A stretch of 46,600 bases of DNA from Actinomycetota bacterium (lineage in GTDB: Bacteria; Actinomycetota; Acidimicrobiia; Acidimicrobiales; Ilumatobacteraceae). Location: contig VGAK01000014.1 in NCBI GenBank assembly GCA_016870775.1, forward strand, positions 1-46,600, given 5' to 3'. Position numbers and translations under genes: made by a program. The notes under the pieces were generated by a model. It ran no database searches. It had not been told where the DNA came from and saw only the letters and a program-made list of their open reading frames with translations. Shown piece after piece: positions 39,656 to 46,600 of this stretch (position 1 is its first letter; each line of letters starts with the position of its first letter).

Positions 39656-42154
39656 ACGGTTGCCGCGCGGGCCCAGATCGCCGAAGTCACGCGACAACTC
39701 GCTGTCGAACTCTGCCTCGAAGGACACCTCGACGGGCGCATCAGCCGACGACTCCGACCGCGGCTCGCGACGCTCGCTGCGATCGCGGTCACCGCGTCCG
39801 CCGCGATCCCGGTCACGGTCGCGACCTCCGCGGTCACGGTCACGGCCACCGCGGTCACGACCGCCACGGTCGCGGTCACGGCCGCCACGATCGCCGCGTC
39901 CACCGCGGTCGTCGTCACGGTCGCGACGCTCACGGCGCTCGCCACCGCCGCCGCCGCCGGGGAGGGGCTCCCCGTCGGGTCCGACCGGTGTGAGGCTGAC
40001 CTTGCCCTTGTCGTCGATGTCGTCGACGCGGACCTTGATCACCTGACCGAGCTCGAGCACGTCCTCGACGTTGTTCACGCGCTGACCGTTGCCGAGCTTG
40101 GAGATGTGCACGAGTCCGTCACGACCCGGGAGGATGTTCACGAACGCACCGAACTTGGTCATGCTGACCACGCGGCCGTCATAGATCGCACCCAGGTCCG
40201 CCGTCGGCGGATCGACGATCGCCAGGATCCGGGCCCTTGCCTCCTCCACGCGGAAGTTGTCGGGCGAGCCGATGGTGACGATGCCGACGGCTCCGTCGTC
40301 GTCGACGGCGATGTCCGCACCGGTCTCCTGCTGGATCGTGTTGATGACCTTGCCCTTCGGTCCGATCACCTCTCCGACCTTGTCGAGCGGGATGTTGAAC
40401 GACACGATCTTCGGAGCGGTCTCTGCGACCTCCGAACGCGGTCCCGCGAGGGCGGTGGCCATGTTGTCCAGGATCGCCATGCGCGCATCGCGCGCCTGCT
40501 GGAGCGCTGCCGCGAGCACGTCGGCCGGGATGCCGTCGATCTTGGTGTCGAGTTGCAGGGCGGTCACCGCGTCGCGGGTTCCGGCCACCTTGAAGTCCAT
40601 GTCCCCGAAGGCGTCCTCGGCACCGAGGATGTCGGTGAGGGTGAGGTAGGTGCCCTCGGCATAGATCAGGCCCATCGCGATACCCGCGACGGGGGCCTTG
40701 ATCGGCACACCGGCATCCATGAGCGAGAGGCTCGAGGAGCACACCGAGGCCATCGAGGTCGACCCGTTCGACGACAGCACCTCGCTCACGAGGCGGATCG
40801 CGTAGGCGAACTCCTCCTGGCTGGGCACCACCGGCAACAAGGCGCGCTCGGCGAGCGCACCGTGGCCGATCTCGCGGCGCTTCGGCGAACCGACGCGACC
40901 GGTCTCGCCGTTGGCCCACGGAGCCATGTTGTAGTGGTGGATGTAGCGCTTCTCGGCGTCCGGCCCGAGCGTGTCGAGCATCTGGTTCATGCGCGGCATC
41001 GCGAGCGTGCACACGTTCATGACCTGGGTTTCTCCGCGCTGGAACAGGCCCGTGCCGTGCGCGGTCGGCAGGACGCCGACATCGGACGACAGGGGACGAA
41101 GGTCCCTTGGTCCGCGGCCGTCGATGCGGACACCCGCCTCTACGACGCGCTTGCGCACGAGCTTCTTGGTGAGGCTGCGTACCGCTTCCTTCACGGCCTT
41201 GTCCTGGCCGGCGAAGCGACCACCCTCCCCGCAGAGCTCCGAGACCGTCTCTGCGGCGGCTGCGTCGGTGGCAGCGTTGCGCTCGGCCTTCAGCGCGATC
41301 GTGACCGCGTGGGCAAGTTTCGCGGTGGCGACCCGCTCCACCTCGACGAAGATCTCATCGGTGTAGTCGAGGACGGGGGTGTAGGACAGCGGCGCGATCG
41401 GACCTCGGGTGGCGATCACACTCGCAACCAACTGGCGCTGCAGTGCGATCGACTCCTTGATCCAGGTCTTGGAGGCCTCGAGCCCGTCGGCGATGACGGC
41501 CTCGGACACCTTCGGTGCACCGGACTCGTAGAACTCGAACGCCTTCTCGGTGCCGCCGGCTTCCACCATCATGATGGCGACGTCACCGTTGTCGAGTTCG
41601 CGGCCGGCCACAACGATCTCGAACGTGCCCTGCTCGCCCTGCGTGTAGGTGGGATGGGGCACCCAGGTTCCATCCTGGTCGTAGGCCAGGCGGACCGCCC
41701 CGATGGGTCCCTCGAACGGGATGCCCGAGATCATGAGCGCCGCCGACGAGGCGTTGATCGCGATCACATCGTGCGGGTTGGCCATGTCGACACCCACGAC
41801 GGTGATGACGACCTGGGTCTCGTTGCGGTACCCGTCGGGGAAGGCGGGACGCAGCGGCCGGTCGATCAGGCGACAGGTGAGGATGGCCTGCTCGCTCGGG
41901 CGACCCTCGCGTCTGAAGAAGGCTCCGGGGATCTTGCCGGCGGCATAGGCGCGCTCCTCGACGTCGACCGTCAGCGGGAAGAAGTCGATGCCGTCCCGAA
42001 CTCCGCGGGCGGCATTGGCGGTTGCCAGCACCGTGGTTCCGCCGATTGTGGCGAGCACCGCACCCTGGGATTGGGTGGCGAGCTTGCCGGTCTGGAATGA
42101 AATGGTCTTGTCCGTGCCGGACACCGGCGCGGACACTCGAATGGCGTCAGCCAT
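39650..42154 (-). CDS. pnp: Polyribonucleotide nucleotidyltransferase (PNPase) with long RGD/RDRGG-type tail
   Basis: 834 residues from ATG 42154, preceded by AAGGAG. Two RNase PH-like domains are present (TGKLATQSQGAV at the start; GTGLFQRGETQVMNV in the second), then a KH domain (VGEVIGPKGKVINTI, about residue 590) and an S1 domain (GRVVSMTKFGAFVNI to DKGKVSLTPVG, about 653-723). The last ~110 residues form a low-complexity tail of repeated Arg, Asp and Gly. PNPases are usually 700-740 residues; the tail accounts for the excess. PNPase degrades RNA phosphorolytically. It follows rpsO with a 136-base spacer, the classic rpsO-pnp pair. Confidence 0.97.
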   Translation of the reverse strand: MADAIRVSAPVSGTDKTISFQTGKLATQSQGAVLATIGGTTVLATANAARGVRDGIDFFPLTVDVEERAYAAGKIPGAFFRREGRPSEQAILTCRLIDRPLRPAFPDGYRNETQVVITVVGVDMANPHDVIAINASSAALMISGIPFEGPIGAVRLAYDQDGTWVPHPTYTQGEQGTFEIVVAGRELDNGDVAIMMVEAGGTEKAFEFYESGAPKVSEAVIADGLEASKTWIKESIALQRQLVASVIATRGPIAPLSYTPVLDYTDEIFVEVERVATAKLAHAVTIALKAERNAATDAAAAETVSELCGEGGRFAGQDKAVKEAVRSLTKKLVRKRVVEAGVRIDGRGPRDLRPLSSDVGVLPTAHGTGLFQRGETQVMNVCTLAMPRMNQMLDTLGPDAEKRYIHHYNMAPWANGETGRVGSPKRREIGHGALAERALLPVVPSQEEFAYAIRLVSEVLSSNGSTSMASVCSSSLSLMDAGVPIKAPVAGIAMGLIYAEGTYLTLTDILGAEDAFGDMDFKVAGTRDAVTALQLDTKIDGIPADVLAAALQQARDARMAILDNMATALAGPRSEVAETAPKIVSFNIPLDKVGEVIGPKGKVINTIQQETGADIAVDDDGAVGIVTIGSPDNFRVEEARARILAIVDPPTADLGAIYDGRVVSMTKFGAFVNILPGRDGLVHISKLGNGQRVNNVEDVLELGQVIKVRVDDIDDKGKVSLTPVGPDGEPLPGGGGGGERRERRDRDDDRGGRGDRGGRDRDRGGRDRGGRDRDRGGRDRDRDRGGRGDRDRSERREPRSESSADAPVEVSFEAEFDSELSRDFGDLGPRGNRR

Positions 42155-42256
42155 GGGAACTCCTTGGATGAGTGTGATGTGTTGTTCCGTCGACACCACG
42201 CCGGTTCCCAGTCGGCAACCCCGCCCCATGGCGCGGGATCCTCGACTGACAACCGA

Positions 42257-42277
42257 CGACTCTGTGTAGGGGAGTCG
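42257..42277 (-). other. Hairpin in the rpsO-pnp spacer
   Basis: CGACTC, 9 bases, GAGTCG lies 13 bases after the rpsO stop. A second weaker GC stem, CCCGC/GCGGG, is at 42220-42237. Together they suggest a processing or attenuation site between rpsO and pnp, as known for RNase III in Escherichia coli; this is inferred from position only. Confidence 0.4.
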
Positions 42278-42290
42278 GCGGAGCCTGGCC

Positions 42291-42545
42291 TCAGCGGCGT
42301 AGACCGAGTTGTGCGACGAGCTCGCGGTAGCGGGCGATGTCGCGGGCGCGGACGTAATCCAGCATGCGGCGACGACGGCCAACCAGCATCAGCAGACCAC
42401 GACGGCTGTGGTGGTCCTTCGGGTGCTCCTTGAGGTGCTCCGTGAGGTGGTTGATGCGGTCCGTGAGAAGTGCGATCTGCACGTCGGGCGAACCTGTGTC
42501 GGTGCCGTGCTGCTTGTACGCAGCGATTGTCTCGTTTTTCGTCAT
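42291..42545 (-). CDS. rpsO: 30S ribosomal protein uS15 (S15)
   Basis: 84 residues from ATG 42545; the open frame extends upstream but the S15 N-terminus [20 protein letters not shown] begins here. [21 protein letters not shown] and [22 protein letters not shown] are the conserved S15 helices. It binds 16S rRNA early in 30S assembly. The protein is a few residues shorter than the common 89. First gene of the rpsO-pnp unit, with a long leader of about 85 bases after a TTGTGG/TAGCCT promoter, in contrast to the many leaderless genes nearby. Confidence 0.97.
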   Translation of the reverse strand: MTKNETIAAYKQHGTDTGSPDVQIALLTDRINHLTEHLKEHPKDHHSRRGLLMLVGRRRRMLDYVRARDIARYRELVAQLGLRR

Positions 42546-42638
42546 CTGAGACGGCCTCGTCCTTGCTTCAGAGGGCGCCGGTCGCGGCCTGTCCGCTGCC
42601 GGCATCTCACGCGCGCCGGAGCCCACGTGGACCCCTTC

Positions 42639-42667
42639 AGGCTACGACACACTCCGGTTGTCCACAA
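42639..42667 (-). promoter_or_regulatory. Promoter of rpsO-pnp
   Basis: On the minus strand, TTGTGG (42667-42662), 17 bases, TAGCCT (42644-42639). It is divergent from the ribE promoter. Confidence 0.55.
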
Positions 42668-42696
42668 CCCCCCGTTCACTTGGGGTCTTCGGCAGT

Positions 42697-42702
42697 TAGT
42701 GT
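42697..42702 (+). promoter_or_regulatory. -10 box TAGTGT of ribE (leaderless)
   Basis: TAGTGT ends 8 bases before GTG 42711. Confidence 0.5.
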
Positions 42703-42710
42703 TCGCGTTC

Positions 42711-43277
42711 GTGTTCACCGGCATCGTCGAGGAGAGGGGCTCGGTCCGGTCCCGCGACGGGTCCCGCCTCGTGATCTCGGCCCGGACGGTGCTCGAGGAC
42801 TCCGGAATCGGAGCGTCGATCGCGGTGAACGGCTGCTGCCTCACGGTGGTCGAGCGCGGCGATGACTGGTGGAGCGCGGACGTCTCCGACGAGACCTGGT
42901 CGCGCACGAACCTGGGGGATCTCGCCGCAGGCGACCCCGTCAACCTCGAGAGGCCGATGGCCGCCGGTGGACGCTTCGGCGGCCACGTGGTGCTCGGACA
43001 CGTCGACGCGGTCGGCACGGTCGTGGCACCGGCACCGGGTCTTGTCGTGCGGATCCCGCGCGAGCTGATGCGCTACGTGGTCGAGAAGGGGTCGTGCACG
43101 GTCGATGGCATCAGCCTCACCGTGTTCAACCTCGGCGCGGACACCTTCGAGGTGGCGGTGATCCCCCACACCGCCGATGTGACCACCCTCGGGGTCAGGC
43201 ACGCGGGAGACAGGGTCAACATCGAGATCGACGTGCTCGCCAAGCACGTCGAGAGACTGCTGAACGAGCGTGACTGA
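42711..43277 (+). CDS. ribE: Riboflavin synthase (alpha chain)
   Basis: 188 residues from GTG 42711, giving the invariant N-terminus FTGIVEERG. Two lumazine-binding repeats are visible: SIAVNGCCLTVV with SDETWSRTNLGDL and NLERPMAAGGRFGGHVVLGHVD in the first, and KGSCTVDGISLTVFNLG with AVIPHTADVTTLG and VNIEIDVLAKHVERLL in the second. It dismutates two 6,7-dimethyl-8-ribityllumazine to riboflavin plus 5-amino-6-ribitylaminouracil. The latter is also a substrate of the FO synthase encoded two genes on. A little shorter than usual (~200-215). The stop lies 5 bases past the next start (8-base overlap), so the pair is coupled. Confidence 0.96.
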   Translation: MFTGIVEERGSVRSRDGSRLVISARTVLEDSGIGASIAVNGCCLTVVERGDDWWSADVSDETWSRTNLGDLAAGDPVNLERPMAAGGRFGGHVVLGHVDAVGTVVAPAPGLVVRIPRELMRYVVEKGSCTVDGISLTVFNLGADTFEVAVIPHTADVTTLGVRHAGDRVNIEIDVLAKHVERLLNERD

Positions 43278-44049
43278 GTTGTCCGATCTTCGCGGCAGGA
43301 TCGATGCGATCGATCGTGCGATCGTGAACCTGCTCGCCGATCGCATGCAGGTCTGCCGCGAGGTCGCCGAGATCAAGGAGAAGTCGGGCACCACCGTCAT
43401 CCAGCCCCAGCGTGTCCGCGACGTGCTGGCGAGCCGCCGCCAATGGGCGATCAACGCCCGCGTGGAACCGGACTTCGCAGAACAGTTGTTCCGCACCCTG
43501 CTCGCGGAGACCCACCGCATCGAGGTCGCGGGCTCGCTCGATGTGCCCGCCCCCGACAAGTCGGCCGGTGATGGCGCACGCAGTGAGCTCGACACGGTCG
43601 CCTGCCGCATCGACCACGTCGTGGTGGCCGTCGCCGACCTCGACGCCGCGAGCGGATTCTTCGCCGGCATGGGATTCGTGGTCGCCACCACCGACGACCC
43701 GAGCATGCGGGTCGCCTCCGCTGGCGGGGTCACGGTCGTGTTGGTGTCGGGCGATCACAACCCGGCCGTGCACCGCCGACTCGCCGAGCACGGCTCGGGG
43801 GTCCAGCACATCGCGATCGAGGTGCTCAACGCCACCTTCACGCGCGATGCGCTCGATGCCGCGGGGGTGCCGCGCCTCACCGATGTGGTCGTCGACGGGG
43901 CCGGCCACGAGCAGGTCTTCACCGTCGCGGATCCGGTCACCGGGGTGCAGTTGAGCTTCATCAGCCGCACGGGTCACCGGGTCGCGATGGGGAGCCACAA
44001 CGTGCGCGCCATGTTCGAGGCGATCGATCGCGCGACCGGCGGGGGTTGA
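43270..44049 (+). CDS. Fusion: AroQ-type chorismate mutase/PchB-like domain + HPPD-like VOC domain
   Basis: 259 residues, GTG start at 43270 overlapping ribE by 8 bases. Residues 5-88 form an AroQ-type helical domain: LRGRIDAIDRAIVNLLADRM with R10 and R25, K36 in EIKEKSG, and QPQRVRDVLASRRQWA with R48. The Glu that follows this Arg in E. coli chorismate mutase is Val 49, as in the isochorismate-pyruvate lyase PchB, and the RRQWA helix is also PchB-like; the Gln used late in both is Thr 81. After a linker (90-110), residues 112-250 form a VOC domain most like the C-terminal half of 4-hydroxyphenylpyruvate dioxygenase: H116 in RIDHVVVAV, H180 in GVQHIAIEV, and the end VRAMFEAID. The third ligand Glu (FFEIIQR in HPPD) is Ser 229. 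Catalysis of the VOC half is doubtful; ligand sensing is possible. The fusion is clear, the reactions are not. Confidence 0.85.
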   Translation: MTELSDLRGRIDAIDRAIVNLLADRMQVCREVAEIKEKSGTTVIQPQRVRDVLASRRQWAINARVEPDFAEQLFRTLLAETHRIEVAGSLDVPAPDKSAGDGARSELDTVACRIDHVVVAVADLDAASGFFAGMGFVVATTDDPSMRVASAGGVTVVLVSGDHNPAVHRRLAEHGSGVQHIAIEVLNATFTRDALDAAGVPRLTDVVVDGAGHEQVFTVADPVTGVQLSFISRTGHRVAMGSHNVRAMFEAIDRATGGG

Positions 44050-44052
44050 TCG

Positions 44053-44092
44053 CCCCGGCACCGGACCCGTCGAGTGTTCCCCGCCGCCGGGG
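44053..44092 (+). terminator. Long-loop hairpin after the AroQ-VOC gene
   Basis: CCCCGGC (44053-44059) and GCCGGGG (44086-44092) can pair across a 26-base loop, 4 bases after the stop. It may separate the ribE unit from fbiC. No U-tract. Confidence 0.35.
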
Positions 44093-44130
44093 TCATCGCC
44101 CCGATGGTGCCCCCGAGGTCCGCACCCCAG

Positions 44131-44136
44131 TAGAGT
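44131..44136 (+). promoter_or_regulatory. -10 box candidate TAGAGT for fbiC
   Basis: TAGAGT lies within CCCC...GGGG arms, giving a leader of about 100 bases before ATG 44246. Start site AGGTAGGT near 44231 acts as ribosome site. The rest of the 196-base gap shows no further clear element. Confidence 0.35.
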
Positions 44137-44245
44137 GGGGTTGCTCGATCGTTCAAGATTTCGGTGGCTCCTATAGCTCTCGCCGGCGGGGTCTGATCGG
44201 CACTGGCACAACACACAGGCTCGATCCACCAGGTAGGTGCACGCC

Positions 44246-46600
44246 ATGACTCGCCAGTTCGCGAGAGCTGATCTCGTTCCCGACCAAGTGCTCGCCATGC
44301 TCGTCGGCGAGTTCGAGACCGCCCGGCTCGACGATCTCCTGCCGCGTGCGCGCGCGGTGCGCGACGCCGCCCGAGGGACCCGGATCACCTACTCGCCGAA
44401 GGTCTTCATCCCGCTCACGATGCTCTGCCGCGACAAGTGCGGCTACTGCACCTTCGCCCAGCCACCCGCGCGACTGGACAAGCCCTACCTCGAGCCCGAC
44501 GATGTGCTCGCCATCGCCAGGCTCGGTGCGCGCAACGGCTGTCACGAGGCCCTCTTCACCCTCGGTGAGCGCCCCGAGTTGCGCTACGGGGCGGCGGCCG
44601 ACTGGCTCGGCGCCCACGGCTACGACTCGACGGTGCACTACCTCCACGACATGTGCGCGCTGGTGCTTGACGAGACCGGCCTGCTCCCGCATGCCAACGC
44701 CGGCGCGCTCCATGCCGACGAGCTCGCGATGCTGCGCCGGGTCGCGCCCTCACAGGGGATGATGCTCGAGTCACTGCGCGGCGATCTCTCGTGCCACCGC
44801 GGCGCACCCGACAAGGATCCGCAGCGGCGCATCGACACCCTCTGTGCCGCCGGCGAACTCGCAATCCCGTTCACGAGCGGAATCCTCGTCGGGATCGGCG
44901 AGGACCGCCGCGACCGCATCGAGGCCCTCGCCGTGCTCGCAGCCGCGCACCGGCGCTGGGGCCACCTGCAGGAAGTCATCGTGCAGAACTTCCTCCCCAA
45001 GCCCGGCACGATCATGTTCCGCTCGCTCCCCTGCCCCGAGGACGAGTACCTCTGGTCGATCGCGGTAGCCCGGCTGATCCTTCCCCCCTCCATCCACCTC
45101 CAGGCGCCGCCGAATCTCTCGGACGACTTCGGCGTGCTGCTCGATGCGGGTATCGACGACTGGGGCGGGGTCTCCCCGGTCACGGCCGACCACGTGAATC
45201 CCGAGCGACCGTGGCCCGCGCTCGACCGCCTGCGAAGCGTCACCGAGGAACGCGGGTTCGCGCTCGCACCGCGTCTCACCATCTACCCCGAGCATGCGAA
45301 CGCGCCCGAGACATGGCTCGACGGGGCGCTCAGATTCCCGGTGCTCGATCGAAGCGACGCCGAAGGACTCGGCCGCGACGACCCCGGTGCAGTGTGGCCC
45401 GAGAAGGTGACCCCGGCCGACGTCGTCCACGACGGCGCCGAGGTCGTTCTCGTGGGCCACAAGTCGACGCAGTGGTACTCGGGCTCGAACCTCGCACCAC
45501 CGATCCTGGTGCCGCACCCGGCACCGGCCGTGCGCGGACGCATCGCCGAGATCCTCGAGGGACACCGTGCCGGACACGAGATCGGCGAGTCCGAGATCGT
45601 GGCGTTGTTCACCGCGCGCGGCCCGGAAGTCGGCGCGATCGCCGAACACGCCGACGAACTGCGGCGATTGGCCGTCGGCGACACGGTCACATGGGTGCAC
45701 AACCGCAACATCAACTACACGAACGTGTGCACCTACAAGTGCCGCTTCTGTGCGTTCTCGAAGGGTCCCCTCTCGCTCAACCTGCGGGGCACCCCGTACC
45801 TGCTCACCCTCGACGACATCGCCGAGCGCGCACTGGAGGCATGGGAGCTGGGCGCGACCGAGGTGACTCTCCAGGGTGGCATCCACCCCGACTTCGACGG
45901 CGATTACTACATCGAGGTGACACGCGCGGTGAAGAACGCCGTTCCCGACATGCACGTCCACGGCTTCACCGCCCTCGAGGTGACCGAGGGTGCGCGCCGC
46001 AACGGCGAGTCGCTGCGCGACTACCTCGTGCGCCTGAAGGCTGCCGGTCTCGCCTCGCTTCCCGGCACGGCCGCCGAGATCCTCGACGACGGGGTCCGCG
46101 CGATCCTGTGTCCCGACAAGGTGAACACCGAGGAGTGGCTGGAGTGCCACCGTCAGGCGCATGCGGTGGGACTGCACTCGAACATCACGATCATGTACGG
46201 CAGCATCGAGCATCCCATCTCGTGGGCGCGCCACATGGTGGCCACCCGTGACCTCCAGCGCGAGACGGGTGGCTTCACCGAGTTCATTCCGCTGCCGTTC
46301 GTCCACATGGCCTCGCCGATCTACCTCCAGCGCAGGTCGCGGCGCGGACCGACCTTCCGCGAGACGGTGCTGATGCATGCGATCGGGCGCATCGTGTACG
46401 ACGGATTGATCGACAACGTGCAGGTCTCGTGGGTCAAGATCGGCACTGCCGGTGCAACCCAGTTGCTGCGTGCCGGGTGCAACGACCTGGGCGGCACGTT
46501 GATGGACGAGAACATCTCGCGCGCAGCCGGGGCGAACCACGGTCAGGGCATGACCGAGGGACGCTTCGCCGAGATCGTGGCGCCCGTCGGGCGCCGCCTC
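44246..46600 (+). CDS. fbiC: FO synthase, fused CofG-CofH (7,8-didemethyl-8-hydroxy-5-deazaflavin synthase), 3' partial
   Basis: 785 codons are visible from ATG 44246 and the frame is still open at the window end; mycobacterial FbiC has about 856 residues, so some 70 are missing. The CofG half (about 1-370) has the radical SAM cluster CRDKCGYC in PLTMLCRDKCGYCTFAQ (about residue 65) and GILVGIGEDRRDRIE. The CofH half starts near residue 470 with NINYTNVCTYKCRFCAFSKG, its own CxxxCxxC cluster, then EVTLQGGIHPDFDG and NITIMYGSIEHP. The enzyme joins tyrosine and 5-amino-6-ribitylaminouracil to give FO, the chromophore of coenzyme F420. Lying beside ribE and an AroQ gene places both substrate branches together. 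Confidence 0.97.
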   Translation, partial: MTRQFARADLVPDQVLAMLVGEFETARLDDLLPRARAVRDAARGTRITYSPKVFIPLTMLCRDKCGYCTFAQPPARLDKPYLEPDDVLAIARLGARNGCHEALFTLGERPELRYGAAADWLGAHGYDSTVHYLHDMCALVLDETGLLPHANAGALHADELAMLRRVAPSQGMMLESLRGDLSCHRGAPDKDPQRRIDTLCAAGELAIPFTSGILVGIGEDRRDRIEALAVLAAAHRRWGHLQEVIVQNFLPKPGTIMFRSLPCPEDEYLWSIAVARLILPPSIHLQAPPNLSDDFGVLLDAGIDDWGGVSPVTADHVNPERPWPALDRLRSVTEERGFALAPRLTIYPEHANAPETWLDGALRFPVLDRSDAEGLGRDDPGAVWPEKVTPADVVHDGAEVVLVGHKSTQWYSGSNLAPPILVPHPAPAVRGRIAEILEGHRAGHEIGESEIVALFTARGPEVGAIAEHADELRRLAVGDTVTWVHNRNINYTNVCTYKCRFCAFSKGPLSLNLRGTPYLLTLDDIAERALEAWELGATEVTLQGGIHPDFDGDYYIEVTRAVKNAVPDMHVHGFTALEVTEGARRNGESLRDYLVRLKAAGLASLPGTAAEILDDGVRAILCPDKVNTEEWLECHRQAHAVGLHSNITIMYGSIEHPISWARHMVATRDLQRETGGFTEFIPLPFVHMASPIYLQRRSRRGPTFRETVLMHAIGRIVYDGLIDNVQVSWVKIGTAGATQLLRAGCNDLGGTLMDENISRAAGANHGQGMTEGRFAEIVAPVGRRL

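Noticed and set aside
40106-42100. 664-codon + strand frame opposite PNPase
   Set aside because: It is the antisense of pnp and has no recognisable domain.
44771-46540. 589-codon minus-strand frame opposite FO synthase
   Set aside because: It is a shadow of fbiC, whose radical SAM motifs prove the plus-strand frame.

Overview
The window is high-GC and reads as actinobacterial chromosome. It has a fused CofG-CofH FO synthase (deazaflavin F420 pathway), an F420-type luciferase-like oxidoreductase, CarD and RNase J. At least thirteen genes have a TANNNT -10 box ending only 6-9 bases before an ATG or GTG start, the signature of leaderless transcription. Class Acidimicrobiia is my best guess, but that is inference. 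Genes are tightly packed, often with ATGA or GTGA overlaps; no stretch over 300 bases lacks a gene. I see no insertion sequence, prophage, CRISPR array or integron.

Layout. 1-5056 (+): two long secreted or surface proteins, one with MBG, Ig-like and fibronectin III-like repeats (5' end outside the window), each ending in an OmpA-like domain. 5100-7346: an orphan gene remnant, a GH84-type beta-N-acetylglucosaminidase, and a frameshifted phytanoyl-CoA dioxygenase pseudogene. 7394-8758: tRNA-Gly(TCC) whose CCA end shares a base with the start codon of a dimethylargininase gene, then inorganic pyrophosphatase. 8762-16916: DedA protein, SDR, nitroreductase, DinB-like protein, F420-type oxidoreductase, and a small acyl-CoA group (alpha/beta hydrolase, enoyl-CoA hydratase, thiolase) followed by a class III aminotransferase. 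16926-19910: beta-hydroxyacid dehydrogenase, carD, tRNA-Arg(TCT), cinA.

19938-42545 (mostly minus) carries a known actinobacterial gene order, read on the minus strand: rpsO-pnp-dapB ... dapA-rnj ... ftsK ... rimO-pgsA ... cinA. Other genes interrupt it: a TetR/diiron-protein pair with a clear palindromic operator, an amino-acid ABC importer, a fatty-acyl-CoA-ligase-like enzyme, a VTT-like membrane protein, a thiol peroxidase, a ThDP enzyme and a methyltransferase.

42711-46600 (+) holds the most interesting group: riboflavin synthase, an overlapping fusion of an AroQ (chorismate mutase / isochorismate-pyruvate lyase) domain to an HPPD-like VOC domain that lacks one expected metal ligand, and FO synthase (3' end outside the window). 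Riboflavin synthase releases 5-amino-6-ribitylaminouracil and the AroQ branch leads to tyrosine; these are the two substrates of FO synthase. The cluster therefore looks like a flavin/deazaflavin/aromatic branch-point module.
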